A stretch of DNA of 54,064 bases from a bacterium (lineage in GTDB: Bacteria > Chloroflexota > Dormibacteria > Aeolococcales > Bog-877), in assembly GCA_021801645.1 (NCBI GenBank), contig JAJYXT010000021.1:1-54064 (forward strand). The letters run 5' to 3'. The notes under the pieces are model-generated. The model saw nothing but the letters and a program-made list of their open reading frames with translations. It ran no database searches and was not told the origin of the DNA. Below, piece by piece: positions 24,967 to 34,182 of the stretch (position 1 is the stretch's first letter; every line of letters begins with the position of its first letter). Position numbers and translations under genes: made by a program.

Positions 24967-26075
24967 CCGGCGGTGGCCGCCGGCGGAACCCGGATTCCCG
25001 GTAGCTGCCCCAGGGCCAGCACCCCTCCCCAATCCGGAGCCGGGCTGACGGTGACGTGCCCCAGCTTGCGGCCCGCCCGGGGCTCCTTGCCATACAGATG
25101 GAGGTGACTTCCCGGCACCTCCAGGACGCTCGGGGTCGGGGGCAGCTCGCCGAGGATGTTGAGCATCACAGAGCGGCCACGGGCGGAGGTCCCCCCCAGC
25201 GGCCACCCCAGGCCGGCCCGGAGGTGGTTCTCGAACTGAGAGGTGACGGCCCCCTCGATGGTCCAGTGCCCGGAGTTGTGCACCCGCGGCGCGATCTCGT
25301 TGGCCACCAACTCCGCCTCCTGGTCGAAGAGCTCGATGGCGATCACCCCGACGTACTCCAGATCCTCCATGACCGCGGCGCAGAGCTCCTCCGCGCGCCG
25401 CTGCAGGGCGGCCCCGACCCGCGGCGCCGGGGCGATGGAGAGCCGCAGCACGGAACCCTCATGGTGGTTCTCCGTGAGGGGATAGAAGGCCAGCTCACCC
25501 GTGCTCGAGCGCACCCCCACGATGGAGAGCTCGCGGCTGAACCGCTGCTCCTGCTCCAGGATGGAGGGGACGGACTGGACGGCCTCCAGGGCGGAGCGCA
25601 GCGAGTCCAGGCCGTCCACCGTGACCTGGCCGTGGCCGTCATAGCCCAGGGTCCTGGTCTTGAGCCGGGCGGGTGGCGGCACCGCTTCCAGCGCCGGCAG
25701 CAGATCCGCGGGGCCAGAGACCGGGTGGTATGGGGCGCTGGGGATCCCCAGCCGGGCGAATATCTCCTTCTCGCGCAGCCGGTCCTGGGCCACCGCCAGG
25801 GCCCTCGGAGGGGGGAAGACGGGGCACCAGCGGGCCAGCTCCGCGGCTGACTGTTCCGGCACCGACTCGAACTCGAAGGTCACCAGGTCGCTGCCCTCCG
25901 CCAGCTCGCGGAGCCGCGCGGGGTCGTCGTAGGCGCCGAGAAGCTGGGATCCCACCTGGCCCGCCGAGGAGTCGGGCTGGGGCTCGAGGAAGGTGAAGCT
26001 CAGTCCGAGCGGCTTACCGGCCAGGGCCAGCATCCGCCCCAGCTGCCCACCCCCCAGGCAGCCCACCCGCACCAC
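24963..26075 (-). CDS. purK: N5-carboxyaminoimidazole ribonucleotide synthase
   Basis: The 370-residue ATP-grasp enzyme begins with VGCLGGGQLGRMLALAG, the typical PurK N-terminus. It contains VTFEFESVP, LKTRTLGYDGHGQ and the metal-binding EIAPRVHNSGHWTIEG. It converts aminoimidazole ribonucleotide, bicarbonate and ATP to N5-CAIR in purine synthesis. The start is a GTG at 26075, three bases after the purE stop, so purE and purK are coupled and their products act in succession. The stop overlaps the holB start. Confidence 0.95.
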   Translation of the reverse strand: MVRVGCLGGGQLGRMLALAGKPLGLSFTFLEPQPDSSAGQVGSQLLGAYDDPARLRELAEGSDLVTFEFESVPEQSAAELARWCPVFPPPRALAVAQDRLREKEIFARLGIPSAPYHPVSGPADLLPALEAVPPPARLKTRTLGYDGHGQVTVDGLDSLRSALEAVQSVPSILEQEQRFSRELSIVGVRSSTGELAFYPLTENHHEGSVLRLSIAPAPRVGAALQRRAEELCAAVMEDLEYVGVIAIELFDQEAELVANEIAPRVHNSGHWTIEGAVTSQFENHLRAGLGWPLGGTSARGRSVMLNILGELPPTPSVLEVPGSHLHLYGKEPRAGRKLGHVTVSPAPDWGGVLALGQLPGIRVPPAATAG

Positions 26076-26078
26076 CTG

Positions 26079-26654
26079 CTAGCCCGCCTGCCGGGGGTCG
26101 CCGGTGGCGAGCACCTCCTCGGTCTGATGGCGGCGGTACTCCAGGAGCCTTGACCTGATCCCGGCGTCCGAGAGGGCCAGGACGGCGGCCGCCAGCAGCG
26201 CCGCGTTGACGGCGCCAGCCCTTCCCACCGCCAGCGTTCCCACCGGGATCCCGGCGGGCATCTGGACGATGGCCAGGAGGGAATCCAGCCCACCCAGCGA
26301 CTTCGTCTCCACGGGCACCCCCAGAACCGGCAGGTGCGTGCCGGCGGCCAGCATCCCCGGGAGGTGGGCGGCCCCCCCGGCGCCGGCGATCAGCACCCGG
26401 AGGCCCCTCCCCTGAGCTTCGGCGGCGTACCGGCTGAGCAGGTCGGGAGTACGGTGGGCGGACACCACCCGCACCTCATGGGGAACTCCGAGACGATCCA
26501 GAGTCTCCGAGGCATGGCGCATGGTCTCCCAATCGGAGCGGGACCCCATCACCACCCCCACAACGGGCGCGGCGCCAGCCTCGGGGTCGCGCTCCACGTC
26601 CACGGGGATAGGGTAGCGGGGAGGGCTAGCTGGCCCGGCGGGCGCCGCTGGCAT
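26079..26654 (-). CDS. purE: N5-carboxyaminoimidazole ribonucleotide mutase
   Basis: PurE is recognised by [12 protein letters not shown] (N-terminal phosphate loop), [11 protein letters not shown] with the catalytic His, [15 protein letters not shown], and the [27 protein letters not shown] region, written here with its key residues. It isomerises N5-CAIR to CAIR. ATG 26654 gives 191 residues and overlaps the upstream acyltransferase gene by 29 bases; a GTG at 26603 would give the more usual ~174 residues and skip a Pro/Ala-rich head. Neither has a strong ribosome site. purK follows directly. Confidence 0.92.
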   Translation of the reverse strand: MPAAPAGPASPPRYPIPVDVERDPEAGAAPVVGVVMGSRSDWETMRHASETLDRLGVPHEVRVVSAHRTPDLLSRYAAEAQGRGLRVLIAGAGGAAHLPGMLAAGTHLPVLGVPVETKSLGGLDSLLAIVQMPAGIPVGTLAVGRAGAVNAALLAAAVLALSDAGIRSRLLEYRRHQTEEVLATGDPRQAG

Positions 26655-27411
26655 CAAGCGGGACCGCCTCCTCGGCGGCCAGCTCCTGGCCGGTCAGCGC
26701 CTGGATCGAGGCCATGATTCCCTCGGTGGCAGATCGCAGGCCCGCCGGGCCGGGCACTGGCCGCTCCTGGGCGTTGCGAAACATCGGCTTGCCGAAGCGG
26801 ACCTCAAGCTGGCTGCGGCGCGGCCAGTGGTATCCCGCCGGCAGTGCGGCGAAGGTGCCGACGATTCCCACCGGGACCACCGGGACTCCGGCCGCCGCCG
26901 CCAGGTGGGCGATCCCCCGCTTGCCCCGGTGCAGGCGGCCGTCGTGGCTCCGGCCCCCCTCCGGGAACACCACCAGGTTCCAGCCCTCCTGGAGCAGCCG
27001 GCGGACCAGCTTGACGGACTGGCGCGGTGGGCGCTCCCGCTCGACCGCGATGGCCCCCACCGCCAGCGCCACCAGCGCCCCCTTCCAGGGCTCGTCGAAG
27101 AAGTAGTCGGCGGCCGCCGCCACGAGGGTCCGGCGCCGCAGCCGCGGCGGCAGGGCCAGCAGGATGGCCGGGGTGTCCAGATGGCTGGAGTGGTTGGCGG
27201 CCAAGAGGAAGGGGGGCCGCAGCCCGCGCAGGTTCTCCAGCCCGCGCACCCGGGGATGGCCGTAGTGGTGAACCACCGGCCCGATGACGAAGTTGAGCAG
27301 GGCTCCCCGGACCGCTCGAGCGGCCGGGCTGCGCGCCCAGGGCAGGTCGCGGTCGCGGCGGTACGCTCGGCGCCAGGGCCTGGGCCGCTCCCCTTGCTCC
27401 AAAATCCGCAT
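26626..27411 (-). CDS. 1-acyl-sn-glycerol-3-phosphate acyltransferase-like protein
   Basis: The 261-residue protein has the PlsC motifs: block I NHSSHLDT (HX4D catalytic pair), block [13 protein letters not shown], and block [10 protein letters not shown]. It should acylate lysophosphatidic acid or a related glycerolipid at the membrane. ATG 27411 abuts GGGGAG. A -10-like TATACT on this strand (27468-27473) has a TTG five bases after it (27462), which could be an alternative leaderless start adding 17 residues. It sits between an SDR gene and purE in a same-strand run that begins with pgsA. Confidence 0.85.
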   Translation of the reverse strand: MRILEQGERPRPWRRAYRRDRDLPWARSPAARAVRGALLNFVIGPVVHHYGHPRVRGLENLRGLRPPFLLAANHSSHLDTPAILLALPPRLRRRTLVAAAADYFFDEPWKGALVALAVGAIAVERERPPRQSVKLVRRLLQEGWNLVVFPEGGRSHDGRLHRGKRGIAHLAAAAGVPVVPVGIVGTFAALPAGYHWPRRSQLEVRFGKPMFRNAQERPVPGPAGLRSATEGIMASIQALTGQELAAEEAVPLDASGARRAS

Positions 27412-27500
27412 CTCCCCGCAGGGCCGCCGCCTCGCCGTCCGGGCCCCGACCAGGCCGGCCAACTTTGAGTATAGGCCGGGAGGCGCTTCACCGCCCCGGC

Positions 27501-28484
27501 TCAGAGCAGCTTCTGGGAGCGGTACCAGTCGAAGGTCTGGCGGAGAAGGTCCTCGGCTGAGGTGTAGGTGAGGCCGAGCTCCCGCGCCGCCTCGGCGCCG
27601 TCGTAGGCATGGCCGTGTAGAAGGGTCCGCACCATCTCGCCGCACACCGGCGGCCGGCGGCCGGTCATGGAGACCAGCCGCCCCACCGCCACCGCCCCCC
27701 CGACAGCCAGCCGCGGTGGCAGGAAGCGGAGCCGGTGGTGCACCCCAGTGATGCGGCCCGCCAGCTCCAGCAGGTCCTCGATCTGCATCGTGAACGAATT
27801 GAGCAGGTAGCGCCGACCCGGGCGAGCCCGCTCAGCCGCCAGCCGGTGGGCGGCGACGCAGTCCCCGACCGCCAGGAGGCTCACCCGGGTCCGGACCATC
27901 CAGCGCAGCCGGCCCTGGGCGTAGCGGATGAGGAAGCGAGCCGTCCCCCCGGTGCGGCCGGGTCCCTGGACCGAGGAGGGATTCAGGCAGATGACCTCCA
28001 CCCCGAGCTCCCGCCCCAGCTCCAGGACCCGGCGCTCGGCGAGGTACTTGGAGCGCTCGTAGGTGGAGAGGAACCATCCACGGTGCTCCGACTCCTCGGT
28101 GGCAACCACCCCGGCCGGCTCCCCGATGGTGGCGGCGGAGGAGGTGTAGACCACCCGACGCACGCCCACGGCCGCGGCCGCCTGGACCAGGTTGGCCGAC
28201 CCGCGCAGGTTGACCTCGAAGAGTCGGCCCGGATCTCGGGGACACAGGCTGTTCAACCCGCCCAGGTGGTAGGCGAGGGAACACCCGTCCAGGGCCCGGC
28301 GCAGGCTCGCGGGATCGAGCAGGTCGGCGGGCACCGGAATCCCGCCCAGTCGGGCGACTGTGGCCTCTCCCCCGGGCGACCGGAAGGTCCCGCGGGACGT
28401 GACCCCCGCGGCCACGAGGTCGGCCAGCAGGGCCGAACCGAGGAAACCGGTGGCCCCGACCACCGCCACCGTGCCGGAGCTCAT
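27501..28484 (-). CDS. NAD(P)-dependent extended SDR (epimerase/dehydratase family)
   Basis: The 327-residue protein has the Rossmann motif VVGATGFLG (residues ~8-16), the catalytic Tyr and Lys in STYERSKYLAE with a preceding Ser in VYTSSAATIG, and the nucleotide-proximal LNPSSVQGPG. It belongs to the dihydroflavonol-4-reductase/hopanoid-associated sugar epimerase-like branch of extended SDRs. ATG 28484 overlaps the pgsA stop as ATGA, so the two are coupled. Its place between phospholipid genes suggests a role in lipid or terpenoid head-group metabolism; the substrate is not known. Confidence 0.82.
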   Translation of the reverse strand: MSSGTVAVVGATGFLGSALLADLVAAGVTSRGTFRSPGGEATVARLGGIPVPADLLDPASLRRALDGCSLAYHLGGLNSLCPRDPGRLFEVNLRGSANLVQAAAAVGVRRVVYTSSAATIGEPAGVVATEESEHRGWFLSTYERSKYLAERRVLELGRELGVEVICLNPSSVQGPGRTGGTARFLIRYAQGRLRWMVRTRVSLLAVGDCVAAHRLAAERARPGRRYLLNSFTMQIEDLLELAGRITGVHHRLRFLPPRLAVGGAVAVGRLVSMTGRRPPVCGEMVRTLLHGHAYDGAEAARELGLTYTSAEDLLRQTFDWYRSQKLL

Positions 28485-29098
28485 CGGGATGCCCCGGTGT
28501 GGCCGGTGGCCACCCCGGAGAAGCGGCGGAGGTAGTCGGCGGCGGAGAGAAGGGTGAGAGCCACCGCCAGCCACATCAGCCACTGGTAGAGGGGCAGGGG
28601 GCCGAGGGCAGGGCCAAGGGCATACAGGGACGCGGCCACCGCCACGAACTGCATCGTGGCCTTGAGCCGACCCAGTTGGGACGCGACCACCACCACCCCG
28701 TGGGACGCCGCGGCCGCTCTCAGGCCGAGGATCAGGACCTCCCGACCCACGATGGCTGCGGCCGCCCAGGGGGAAGCCCGGTCCACCGCCACCAGCGCCA
28801 CCAGGGCGGCGGTCACCAGCAGCTTGTCGGCGGTGGTGTCGAGGAAGCTGCCGGTGGCGGTGGTGACCCGCCAGCGCCGAGCCAGGTACCCATCCAGATA
28901 GTCGGTGGCGGCGGCAACCGCGAACACCACCAGGGCCGCCAGGTAGTCGGCGGCCAGGCAGAGCGCCATCACCGCAGGAGCGGCCGCGAGGCGCAACCCG
29001 GTGGCTCCCGCCACCGCCCCGGTCTGCCAGGGGCCGCCCCGGGCCTGCGCTGCCGCACCGGTGCCGGAGGGGCTGGGTGCGGTCCCGCGGGCACCCAT
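28481..29098 (-). CDS. pgsA: CDP-alcohol phosphatidyltransferase (phosphatidylglycerophosphate synthase type)
   Basis: The 205-residue membrane enzyme carries the CDP-alcohol phosphotransferase signature: D-Y-L-D-G-Y-L-A-R, then G and two D of GSFLDTTADK. About five hydrophobic helices surround it. It probably makes phosphatidylglycerophosphate from CDP-diacylglycerol and glycerol 3-phosphate, though the signature alone does not fix the alcohol. It is distinct from the PI-phosphate synthase-like gene at 40173-40850. It heads a same-strand run (SDR, plsC-like, purE, purK, holB, ricT). Confidence 0.8.
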   Translation of the reverse strand: MGARGTAPSPSGTGAAAQARGGPWQTGAVAGATGLRLAAAPAVMALCLAADYLAALVVFAVAAATDYLDGYLARRWRVTTATGSFLDTTADKLLVTAALVALVAVDRASPWAAAAIVGREVLILGLRAAAASHGVVVVASQLGRLKATMQFVAVAASLYALGPALGPLPLYQWLMWLAVALTLLSAADYLRRFSGVATGHTGASR

Positions 29099-29112
29099 CA
29101 GCGACCCGGGCG

Positions 29113-29128
29113 CACGCGGCGCCGCGTG
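29113..29128. repeat. 16-bp perfect palindrome before pgsA
   Basis: CACGCGGCGCCGCGTG is a perfect palindrome at 29113-29128, ending 14 bases before the pgsA ATG and downstream of a candidate promoter. It could be an operator or an mRNA structure over the ribosome site. Confidence 0.5.
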
Positions 29129-29158
29129 GCTCTCGCTTGCGGCTCCACCTCGCCGCAG

Positions 29159-29187
29159 ATCGTAGCAGGGAGATGCGCGACGGTCAG
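29159..29187 (-). promoter_or_regulatory. Candidate pgsA promoter
   Basis: On the minus strand CTGACC (29187-29182) and TACGAT (29164-29159) are 17 bases apart. The -35 box overlaps the dhaM stop codon. The predicted transcript leader is about 54 bases and includes the palindrome at 29113-29128. Confidence 0.4.
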
Positions 29188-31679
29188 CGGCGGGGCTCGG
29201 CGAGCAGCTCCCGCACCGCGTCCGCGTCGGGCAGCTGAAGCGCCCTCTCGGCCAGCCGGGTGGCCTGGGCGAGGGTGGTGGCCCGGACCGCCTCCTTCAC
29301 CCCAGGCACCAGCCGCGGCGCGGCGGACAGCTCCCTCACCCCCAGCCCGATGAGCAGCTCGGTGGCCAGGGGATTCCCCGCCAGCTCACCACAGACCCCC
29401 GCCCAGCGGCGGCCGGTGGCGGCCGCCGCGGTCAGCTGGATGAGGCGGAGGACAGCCGGGTGCAGCGGGTCGGCCAGCCCCCGCAGCTCGCCGTTCCCCC
29501 GGTCGGCCGCCATGGTGTACTGGGAGAGGTCGTTGGTGCCGATGGACATGAAGTCCACCAGCTCTGCCAGCCGGTCCGCTGCCAGCGCTGCCGCGGGGAC
29601 CTCGACCATGATCCCGACCTCCAGCGGTGGTATCCCCTCCCTCCGCTCGAACGTTGGCAGCGCGGCCAGGAGCTCCAGCGCTCGGCTGACCTCGCCCACC
29701 GTCGCCACCATGGGGAACATGACCCGGACCCGGTGCTCAGCCGCCACCCGGGCCACCGCCGCCAGCTGGGTTTTCAGGAGGTCTGGCCGTGCGAGACCCA
29801 GGCGCAGGCCGCGCACCCCGAGGGCCGGATTGGCCTCGGGATCCCGGGGCAGCGAGGCCAGCGGCTTGTCCGCCCCGACATCCAGCGTGCGGATGGTGAG
29901 CGGCCGGCCCAGCAGGGCCTCGGCGATCTCACGGTACTGTTGAAACTGCGCCTCCTCGTCGGGGAGGACCGGTTGGTCCTGGAACAGGAACTCGGTTCGC
30001 AGAAGCCCCACCCCGTCAGCGCCGGCCAGGACCGCGGCCCGGGCGTCGGCCACCGACCCGATGTTGGCCGCCACCTCCACCGTCACCCCATCCCGGGTCC
30101 GAGCAGCTCGGCTCGCGGCCTCGGAGGCGGCGCGGGCGGCGTCGGCCCGCCGGGCAGCCTCCTTCCGCACGGCCGCCTGCTCCTCATCGTTCGGGTCAAG
30201 GCGGACCACTCCCCGGTCGCCGTCCACGAGCACCGTGCGGCCGGCGGGAAGCTCGAGAAGCCCCGGCCCCACCCCGACCACCGCAGGGATGCCCAGTGAC
30301 CGCGCCAGGATGGCACTGTGGGAGGTCGGGCCCCCGGCCGCGGTGGCGATCCCGAGGACGGCCGCGGGGTCCAGCTGGGCGGTGTCCGCGGGGGTCAGCT
30401 CCTCGGCCACCAGCACCCCGGTGCCTGTCGGCCTCACCTCTGAGGTCCCCAGGAGGTGGGCCAGCACCCTCCTGGCCACGCCGTCCAGGTCGGCGGCCCG
30501 GAGGCGCAGCCGGGGGTCGGCGACCCTCTCCCAGCTCGCGTGAGCGGCCCTGGCGGCCGCCTGCCAGGCGGCCTCCGCGGTCACTCCGCCGGCTGAGATC
30601 GCTTCGCGCGCGCGCCCGACGAGCTCCGGGTCGTCCAGAAAGAGCAGGTCGGCGTCCAGAATGGCGGCGGCATAGTTGCCGGATCGTCTAGCCGTCAGAT
30701 CGCGCAGCTCCCTCAGCTCCTCCCGGACGGCCTCCAGGGCCCCCTCGAGTGAGCCGAGCTCCCGCTCTGGAGGCGCTGGGACCCGGTCGTGGACCTCCAG
30801 CTCAGCCTGTTCGAGGTGAACCACCTCGCCCACCGCGGCCCCGGGAGACGCCGGCAGCCCCACCAGCGTCCCGTCGGCGGGGAGCGCCTTGGGCGCCACG
30901 GTCGCCGGCACCTGGGAGGCCTCCTCCAGGTCGTCGAAGCCGCGGCCCGCCAGCTCGCCGATGCGGCTGAGTGCCACATCCGCGTCCGCCCCGCGGGCCT
31001 CTAAGAGGAGGATCTGGGACTTCCCGACCTGCAGGGTGGCGAGGGCGTTCAGGCTGCGGGCGCTGACCGGTCCCTCACCGGTGGTCGCGTTGGTGGCCCG
31101 GACCTCCGCGTCCAGCCCTGCCAGCTGCTGGACCACCCGGGCCGCCGGCCGGGCGTGAAGTCCCATGGGAAGCTCCACCCGCACCGTCAGCTCCTGCCAA
31201 CCCGCCCTCTCCTCCGAGGGCGCCGCGGGCTGAGCAGCGGGGGAGGCGTCACCCAGCTGGGAATGCTTCCCGGCTAGCCCCGACTCCGCCTCCTGCACCA
31301 CCTGCGCGAGGTCCGCACCTCCCTGGGCGGCCACCGCAGCCGCCACCGCGCCCTCAACCAGTGGGGCCGAACTCAGCCGGACCCCCTGGCGCCTCCCATC
31401 GGGGAGCAGATCCAACGCCAGCTCGGCCGAAAGGACGGCGCTGCCCAGGTCCATGAGGACGACCACCCCCGCCGGGGACCACGCGCGTTGGATCGACTCC
31501 GCCACCCGCTCGGCGTCTGTCCCCAGAACAGCCGGGTCATCCCCCACCCCGCCCGCCGGGACCACCAACACCTCCGGTGCCATGGCCGAGGCCAGAGCGG
31601 CAGCGCTGGCCGCCAGCTGGGAGCTGTGGGAGACCAGAACCAGGCGGACGCGATCCGTGGGCGAATCAGCTGCCACCAT
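29184..31679 (-). CDS. dhaM: DhaM-HPr-Enzyme I fusion, phosphoryl donor for dihydroxyacetone kinase
   Basis: The 831-residue protein has three parts. An EIIA-mannose-like DhaM domain (~1-125) holds phospho-acceptor His18 in VSHSSQLA. An HPr domain (~160-250) has His175 in LPMGLHARPAA. A complete Enzyme I (~270-831) has phospho-His454 in GGPTSHSAILARS, IGTNDLSQYTMAADR, and the catalytic Cys in GVCGELAGNP. The phosphate path would be PEP to EI to HPr to DhaM to the DhaL-bound ADP. E. coli DhaM is fused to HPr and only a truncated EI; here EI is full length. ATG 31679 overlaps glpC by 14 bases, placing it last in the glycerol operon. Confidence 0.93.
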   Translation of the reverse strand: MVAADSPTDRVRLVLVSHSSQLAASAAALASAMAPEVLVVPAGGVGDDPAVLGTDAERVAESIQRAWSPAGVVVLMDLGSAVLSAELALDLLPDGRRQGVRLSSAPLVEGAVAAAVAAQGGADLAQVVQEAESGLAGKHSQLGDASPAAQPAAPSEERAGWQELTVRVELPMGLHARPAARVVQQLAGLDAEVRATNATTGEGPVSARSLNALATLQVGKSQILLLEARGADADVALSRIGELAGRGFDDLEEASQVPATVAPKALPADGTLVGLPASPGAAVGEVVHLEQAELEVHDRVPAPPERELGSLEGALEAVREELRELRDLTARRSGNYAAAILDADLLFLDDPELVGRAREAISAGGVTAEAAWQAAARAAHASWERVADPRLRLRAADLDGVARRVLAHLLGTSEVRPTGTGVLVAEELTPADTAQLDPAAVLGIATAAGGPTSHSAILARSLGIPAVVGVGPGLLELPAGRTVLVDGDRGVVRLDPNDEEQAAVRKEAARRADAARAASEAASRAARTRDGVTVEVAANIGSVADARAAVLAGADGVGLLRTEFLFQDQPVLPDEEAQFQQYREIAEALLGRPLTIRTLDVGADKPLASLPRDPEANPALGVRGLRLGLARPDLLKTQLAAVARVAAEHRVRVMFPMVATVGEVSRALELLAALPTFERREGIPPLEVGIMVEVPAAALAADRLAELVDFMSIGTNDLSQYTMAADRGNGELRGLADPLHPAVLRLIQLTAAAATGRRWAGVCGELAGNPLATELLIGLGVRELSAAPRLVPGVKEAVRATTLAQATRLAERALQLPDADAVRELLAEPRR

Positions 31680-32898
31680 AGGCCCGGTGGAGGATCTCGA
31701 GGGGATGGACCGAGGTGGCTCCAGTGGCCGCCGAGATCTGCCAGCGGCAGGTCTCGCTGTCGCAGGCCACGAGGTCCGGTCCCTCGGCCTGGATGTCGGC
31801 GAAGAGAGGCTCCCCCACCCTCATGGCGATCTCGTACTTCTCCCGCTTGACCCCATACGTCCCGGCGATCCCGCAACAGGAGCGATCAAGCTCCACCAGC
31901 CGCAGCCCGGGGATGAGCCGGAGGATCTCCAGCGCCGGCTTCCCTATCAACTGGTTCTGCTGCTGGCAGGGAGCGTGGTACGCCACGGTGAGCGGCACCG
32001 GCTTGAAGTCAGTTCGGAGCTCGCCCCGCTGGTGGAGTTCCAGAAGGAACTCGAAGATGTCGTAGGTGCGCGCGCTGACCGAGCGCAGCTCCGGGGAGTC
32101 CGCGCCCAGGATCTCGCGGGCCTCCCGCTTGAGCATCAGGCCGCAGCTGGTGGAGGAGGAGATCACCGGAAGGTCACCTGTGCCGTCCGGGACCAGCTGC
32201 CGTGCCAGCTTGGTCACCGCCTTGCGGGCGGCCGGGAAGAGCCCATTGGACTGCAGCGGAAGCCCGCAGCAGTCCTGCTTGGGGATGACCACCTGGAAGC
32301 CGTTGTGCTCCAGGATGGCCGTGACCTTTTGACCAACGTACGGCTCGTACCACTGCGTGCTGCAGCCATGGAAGTAGACCACGCGGCGAGCTGACCTGGT
32401 GCCCACGTGGTGCCCCACCCAGTAGGAGAAGGTGCGGGTGGTGGAGCGGGGAACCGGCGCCTTGCGGTGAATGCCGACGGTACGCTCACCAGCCCAGCGG
32501 ATCAGGGAGTTGGCCATGGCCCAGTTGAAGAGAGGAGCCACCGGACGCCCAGCCCGCCCCAGCAGCCCTGGGCGGGCCACCAGCTGGTCGCGCAAGGGGG
32601 CCCCGCGTTCCCGCTTCAGCTCTGAGCGGGCCCTGGAGTTGAGCTCGGCGATCCGGACCTCCTGCGGGCACACCCTGCTGCAGATGCCGCAGCCGGAGCA
32701 GTAGTCCACAGAGAGGTCCGGCGAGTGGCCACCGGTGCGGAAGCGCTCCGCCTGGGGGCCAACGGTCTTGGGGCCGGGGAAGAGCTCGGTGACCGCGGCC
32801 ACCGGACAGGCGGTCTCACACACGGTGCACTTGATGCACCGGTCCAGCGAGGCCCGGACCTCCGACCACGCTTCCGCCCCCCAGGCCACCTCGGTCAT
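31666..32898 (-). CDS. glpC: Anaerobic glycerol-3-phosphate dehydrogenase subunit C
   Basis: The 410-residue protein has two N-terminal 4Fe-4S motifs (CIKCTVCETACP and CSGCGICSRVCP) and two cysteine-rich CCG domains (DCCGLPLQ and RSCCGIAGTYG), the GlpC/heterodisulfide-reductase-D layout. It passes electrons from GlpAB to membrane quinone. No classical transmembrane helix is seen; association with the membrane is expected through amphipathic segments. Its ATG overlaps the glpB stop (ATGA) and its end overlaps dhaM by 14 bases. Confidence 0.92.
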   Translation of the reverse strand: MTEVAWGAEAWSEVRASLDRCIKCTVCETACPVAAVTELFPGPKTVGPQAERFRTGGHSPDLSVDYCSGCGICSRVCPQEVRIAELNSRARSELKRERGAPLRDQLVARPGLLGRAGRPVAPLFNWAMANSLIRWAGERTVGIHRKAPVPRSTTRTFSYWVGHHVGTRSARRVVYFHGCSTQWYEPYVGQKVTAILEHNGFQVVIPKQDCCGLPLQSNGLFPAARKAVTKLARQLVPDGTGDLPVISSSTSCGLMLKREAREILGADSPELRSVSARTYDIFEFLLELHQRGELRTDFKPVPLTVAYHAPCQQQNQLIGKPALEILRLIPGLRLVELDRSCCGIAGTYGVKREKYEIAMRVGEPLFADIQAEGPDLVACDSETCRWQISAATGATSVHPLEILHRAYGGS

Positions 32899-34151
32899 GC
32901 GCGTACCCCCCCGGCCAGCCGAGCGGCGCGGAAGCCGGTCGCCAGGCTGATCCCCTCACCGGATTTCTCGCGCCAGGGTTCCGCTCCGGCCAGCGTCGCC
33001 CCGGCCGCCCAGAGGTTCTCGAAGAGCGGCTCCCCGCCCGCTCCCAGGGGCCGCTGCTGGTCGTCCACCTCGACACCGAGCCGGTCCAGCGGCTGGGTCG
33101 CCAGGTACTCGACCAGCGGCTCGTCCGGCGCCCCTCCCCTGGAGACCCGGGCGCCGAACACCTCCTCGCGCAGCTCACCGTCGGAGCCGGCCGTGATCCC
33201 CCCGGTCCCGATGCCCCCCGTGGCCAGAACGAAGCTGTCGGCCGGAATCTCCACCTCCCGCGCCGCCGTCACCACCCTGACCGCCTCCAGGCGGTCGCCG
33301 CTGGCACGGTACCCCGAAGCCCGAGCCCCCAACCGCACCTCGCCTCCCAGCCTTCGCAGCGCCCGGAAGAGGTGCTGCTGGAGCCGCTGCCCCGGCTGGG
33401 AGGGTGGGGGCGTGGGAATCTCGAAGACCGGCCTACCGACCAGGTCCTGGAGCCGCTGCCAGACCTCGTGGGAGCGCTCGAGCCCCAGGACCGCGGGCAC
33501 GCCCACCAGCTCCTCCTGCTCCAGGCGGGAGCGGATCTCCCGCCCGAGCTCCGCCAGCACCGGCCTCTCCTCCAGCCGCCGCGCCAGCAGCTGGGGCCGA
33601 AGGTCCCGGGGATCCCCGAGGAGGCTCACCTCCACCGACCGGGCGCGGATCTCTGCTCCCGACGGTGGATTCGCGAGGGCCAGATTCTCCGCCAGGAGCG
33701 GTGCGTGGAAGTCCCGAAACCCCCGGAGCCCCACCACCAGGACCGACCCTCCGCCGCTGAGGTCCCCGGCCGCCATGGTCTGGGGCACCAGGCAGGTGGG
33801 GCGCAGCGCCCCGAGAGCGGTGGGTTGCAGCCGGTTGATGTGCGGGCTCCCGACGTACCCCAGTGGCGCCGACAGCTCCAGGAACCACTCTAGGCTGGCC
33901 GCCACCTCGTCCGCCTCCACCAGGCGGTAGGGATGGTCGGGCCGGGACTCCAGAAAGCCGCCCAGCTCGGCCAGCGGATCCAGAACCAGCTGCGGCCGGT
34001 AGCCAAGCACATCCATCTGCGCGGGCGCCAGCGGCAGCCCGCCCTCGCCCTCCGCCAGGACCAGGACCGAGGCCCCAGCGGCGGCCAGCCGCAGCGCCGC
34101 GACCATTCCGGCTGTCCCGGCCCCCAACACCACCGCGTCCGTCCCCATCAC
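32895..34151 (-). CDS. glpB: Anaerobic glycerol-3-phosphate dehydrogenase subunit B
   Basis: The 418-residue flavoprotein begins with the dinucleotide-binding motif VVLGAGTAGMVAALRLA (residues ~6-22) and carries GEGGLPLAPAQMDVLGY, as in GlpB. A C-terminal FAD-binding strand is in ENLWAAGATLAGAEP. It works with GlpA and GlpC to oxidise glycerol 3-phosphate to dihydroxyacetone phosphate with electron transfer to quinone. Two adjacent ATG codons (34151 and 34148) can start it. It lies 31 bases after glpA and overlaps glpC by four bases. Confidence 0.88.
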   Translation of the reverse strand: MMGTDAVVLGAGTAGMVAALRLAAAGASVLVLAEGEGGLPLAPAQMDVLGYRPQLVLDPLAELGGFLESRPDHPYRLVEADEVAASLEWFLELSAPLGYVGSPHINRLQPTALGALRPTCLVPQTMAAGDLSGGGSVLVVGLRGFRDFHAPLLAENLALANPPSGAEIRARSVEVSLLGDPRDLRPQLLARRLEERPVLAELGREIRSRLEQEELVGVPAVLGLERSHEVWQRLQDLVGRPVFEIPTPPPSQPGQRLQQHLFRALRRLGGEVRLGARASGYRASGDRLEAVRVVTAAREVEIPADSFVLATGGIGTGGITAGSDGELREEVFGARVSRGGAPDEPLVEYLATQPLDRLGVEVDDQQRPLGAGGEPLFENLWAAGATLAGAEPWREKSGEGISLATGFRAARLAGGVRA

Positions 34152-34182
34152 CCCCTCCTCCAGGGAACGCGCCGCCCTGCCG

